Below, one piece after another: positions 62,426 through 64,000 of a stretch of DNA of 64,000 bases. Each line of letters starts with the position of its first letter. Within the stretch, counting starts at the first letter, position 1. Origin of the DNA: Mucilaginibacter sp. dw_454 (GTDB lineage: Bacteria > Bacteroidota > Bacteroidia > Sphingobacteriales > Sphingobacteriaceae); contig NZ_JAAVVB010000001.1 of NCBI RefSeq assembly GCF_018449775.1, positions 1,116,001 through 1,180,000 on the forward strand. Direction: 5' to 3'. The position numbers and the translations under genes are program-made. The notes under the pieces are model-generated. The model saw nothing but the letters and a program-made list of their open reading frames with translations. It was not told where the DNA came from and made no database searches.

Positions 62426-63325
62426 ATGAGTAAAAAGGTATTAGCTATATATTATTCGCAGTCGGGCCAGTTGGGCGAAATCATTGACAACTTTACGCAA
62501 CCATTGATTGATGAAGGTATTGAGGTTGAAAAGGTGCGGGTACGTTTAGTTAATGAGCCTAACTTCCCCTGGACAGCCGATACTTTTTTTAGTGTGATGC
62601 CTGATTGCCAACTGGATGTTCCGGCGGAACTGCAACCTTTCAAATTGAAAGAGAAAAAATATGATTTGATTGTATTGGGTTATCAAGCCTGGTTCTTATC
62701 TCCCAGCATACCGTTCAACTCGCTGATGCAGACCGAACAGATGAGGGAAGTGTTGAAAGATACGCCCGTTATCACCGCTACCGGCGCACGTAATATGTGG
62801 CTTAGCGCATTTGTAAGGGTTAAAAAATTACTACGCGCTGCGGAAGCCAACATGGTGGGTAACATTGCTTTGGTCGACACTCACCCTAATCCGGTAAGTT
62901 TCGTAACTATTTTCCATTGGATGCTGCATGGAAAAAAAGACAGTTATCTAAACATTTTCCCCCCTCCCGGTGTTTCAGATGCGGATATAAAACACACCAG
63001 GGTTTTTGGCGAAAGTGTTATCCCTCATTTACTGGATAACAACTGGGACGGACTGCAAGCAGAACTTGACGCTAATAAAGCTGTGGTATTGAATTATAAC
63101 CTCATGATTATTGAAAGTACGGCCAGCAAGATCTTTAAGGCCTGGGCTAATTTTATAGCTAAAAGAAAAAATAAATTACCCTGGATAAGGGCTTATAAAT
63201 ATTACCTGTTAATTGCTTTTTTTGTGGGTGCCCCTATATTGATAACCCTGGATGGTATTTTATTCAGATTCACTTCGCCTAAACGTATTAAGGCTAAGAA
63301 ACAATATTATTTAAATTTAAATTAA
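62426..63325 (+). CDS. darA: Dialkylresorcinol condensing enzyme, DarA-like
   Basis: A 299-aa protein. The N-terminus KVLAIYYSQSGQLGEIIDNF is a flavodoxin-like phosphate-loop pattern. KYDLIVLGYQAWFLSPSIPF and DTPVITATGARNMW are the next strands of that fold. A C-terminal membrane helix is YYLLIAFFVGAPILITLDGI. The sequence and position match the DarA partner of DarB in flexirubin-type clusters, where the pair forms the 2,5-dialkylresorcinol (or cyclohexanedione precursor) that is esterified to the polyene. It is followed after 5 nt by DarB. Confidence 0.85.
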   Translation: MSKKVLAIYYSQSGQLGEIIDNFTQPLIDEGIEVEKVRVRLVNEPNFPWTADTFFSVMPDCQLDVPAELQPFKLKEKKYDLIVLGYQAWFLSPSIPFNSLMQTEQMREVLKDTPVITATGARNMWLSAFVRVKKLLRAAEANMVGNIALVDTHPNPVSFVTIFHWMLHGKKDSYLNIFPPPGVSDADIKHTRVFGESVIPHLLDNNWDGLQAELDANKAVVLNYNLMIIESTASKIFKAWANFIAKRKNKLPWIRAYKYYLLIAFFVGAPILITLDGILFRFTSPKRIKAKKQYYLNLN

Positions 63326-63330
63326 CCGGT

Positions 63331-64000
63331 ATGTCCGTTTATATTACTAATACATCTAAATTTCTCCCTAACGAGCCTGTACCTAACGAGGACATGGAAT
63401 TGTACCTGGGCTACATTAACGACAAACCGTCTAAATCAAAAAGCATTGTACTACGCAATAATGGTATTACCAACCGGTACTATGCTTTGAGCAAAGGTGG
63501 CAAACCAACACATACCAATGCCCAAATGACTGCCCTGGCAGTTAAAGAATTATTTAAGAACAATCCTAAAAAAATGGATGAGGTAGAACTGCTTTCATGC
63601 GGTACCTCATCTCCAGACCAAATGATGCCGTCGCATGGCGTAATGACGCACGGTTGGTTGCCAGAGATTGGCCCTATTGAAGTCGTATCGCCATCAGGCG
63701 TTTGCTGCGCGGGTATGCATTCATTAAAATTTGCCTATCTCGCCATTAAAGCAGGCGAGATCAAATCTGCTGTTGCTACGGGTTCTGAACGTTTTTCGGG
63801 TTTGTTGGTGTCTGACGTATTTGAAGAAGAAGCACAGAAACTAAAAGAGCTGACCGATAATCCGTTCATCGCTTTTCAAAAAGATTTTTTACGCTGGATG
63901 TTGTCTGATGGCGCATCGGCATTTCAATTAAGCGACGAACCTAATCAAGAAGGCCTGAGCTTACGGATAGACTGGATTGAAGGTGTTTCATACGCCAACG
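63331..64000 (+). CDS. darB: Beta-ketoacyl-ACP synthase III-like enzyme, DarB (cut by window edge)
   Basis: About 223 codons are visible. MSVYITNTSKFLPNEPVPN is the KAS III opening. The nucleophile region is VVSPSGVCCAGMHSLKFAYL (Cys125/126), followed by SAVATGSERFSG and an MLSDGASAFQLSDE segment of the thiolase fold. The catalytic His and Asn lie beyond the right edge. DarB couples two 3-keto acyl units with DarA in dialkylresorcinol synthesis. The cluster should continue to the right with aromatic starter and polyene genes. Confidence 0.87.
   Translation, partial: MSVYITNTSKFLPNEPVPNEDMELYLGYINDKPSKSKSIVLRNNGITNRYYALSKGGKPTHTNAQMTALAVKELFKNNPKKMDEVELLSCGTSSPDQMMPSHGVMTHGWLPEIGPIEVVSPSGVCCAGMHSLKFAYLAIKAGEIKSAVATGSERFSGLLVSDVFEEEAQKLKELTDNPFIAFQKDFLRWMLSDGASAFQLSDEPNQEGLSLRIDWIEGVSYAN

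Overview
The window looks like chromosomal DNA of a Bacteroidota, most probably the family Sphingobacteriaceae (Mucilaginibacter/Pedobacter-like). The supporting signs are: promoters of the form TTG-N19-TAnnTTTG, few Shine-Dalgarno sequences, a short RpoD without region 1.1, a SusC-type receptor, a fused MurF-alanine racemase, and the start of a flexirubin-type (aryl polyene/dialkylresorcinol) cluster. No phage, insertion sequence, CRISPR array or integrase was seen.

Layout. 1-5.2 kb: the N-terminus of a SusC-like receptor, lpd, an MBL hydrolase, the primary sigma factor and a PhzF-like protein. 5.2-15.6 kb: an NmrA-like protein, smc, an S41 lipoprotein peptidase, a three-gene operon (LolD-like ATPase, stand-alone pre-ATP-grasp domain, degenerate HAD protein), sucC, YceI and a Sua5/YrdC protein. 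15.6-21.7 kb: a hybrid histidine kinase and a trpD-trpF-trpB-trpA operon. Ahead of trpD is a complete transcription attenuator: a 14-residue leader peptide with three consecutive Trp codons, a pause hairpin, a possible antiterminator and an intrinsic terminator. 21.8-34.3 kb: a Kir-type K+ channel, recR-GT2-SDR, a sodium/solute symporter, a LOG protein, a TlpA-like thioredoxin, two tandem MFS pumps, DUF502, murF-alr and recX.

34.4-43.9 kb: two identical tRNA-Gly(GCC) genes, each with the same type of promoter, bracket a copper/silver-type efflux block. It holds an HYC_CC_PP-like Cys-rich protein, a heavy-metal-binding (HMBD) protein, a CusA/CzcA pump split into two ORFs by a -1 frame change, a TolC-like protein, and two consecutive CusB-like adaptors that each carry an HMBD. 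A tRNA-Leu(TAA), a lipoprotein and a SnoaL-like protein also lie inside.

43.9-57.3 kb: an esterase, a Tat-type phospholipase C, a metallophosphoesterase, an MBL protein, a putative glycoside hydrolase, and a myo-inositol oxygenase next to an SGLT-like symporter (predicted inositol uptake and oxidation to glucuronate). Then alanine dehydrogenase, a small membrane protein and a histone-H1-like Lys/Ala/Pro protein. 57.4-64 kb: the edge of a flexirubin-type cluster. A leftward operon encodes an SDR/FabI-like reductase, a FabZ-like dehydratase, a ketosynthase, an ACP and a phosphopantetheinyl transferase. A rightward operon encodes an exported protein, DarA and DarB, and runs off the window.

Palindromic or tandem intergenic repeats of several families are scattered through the window, including two GTCATTGCGAG...CTCGCAATGAC elements. 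The most notable observations are the trp attenuator, the degenerate HAD/pre-ATP-grasp pair and the split metal pump.
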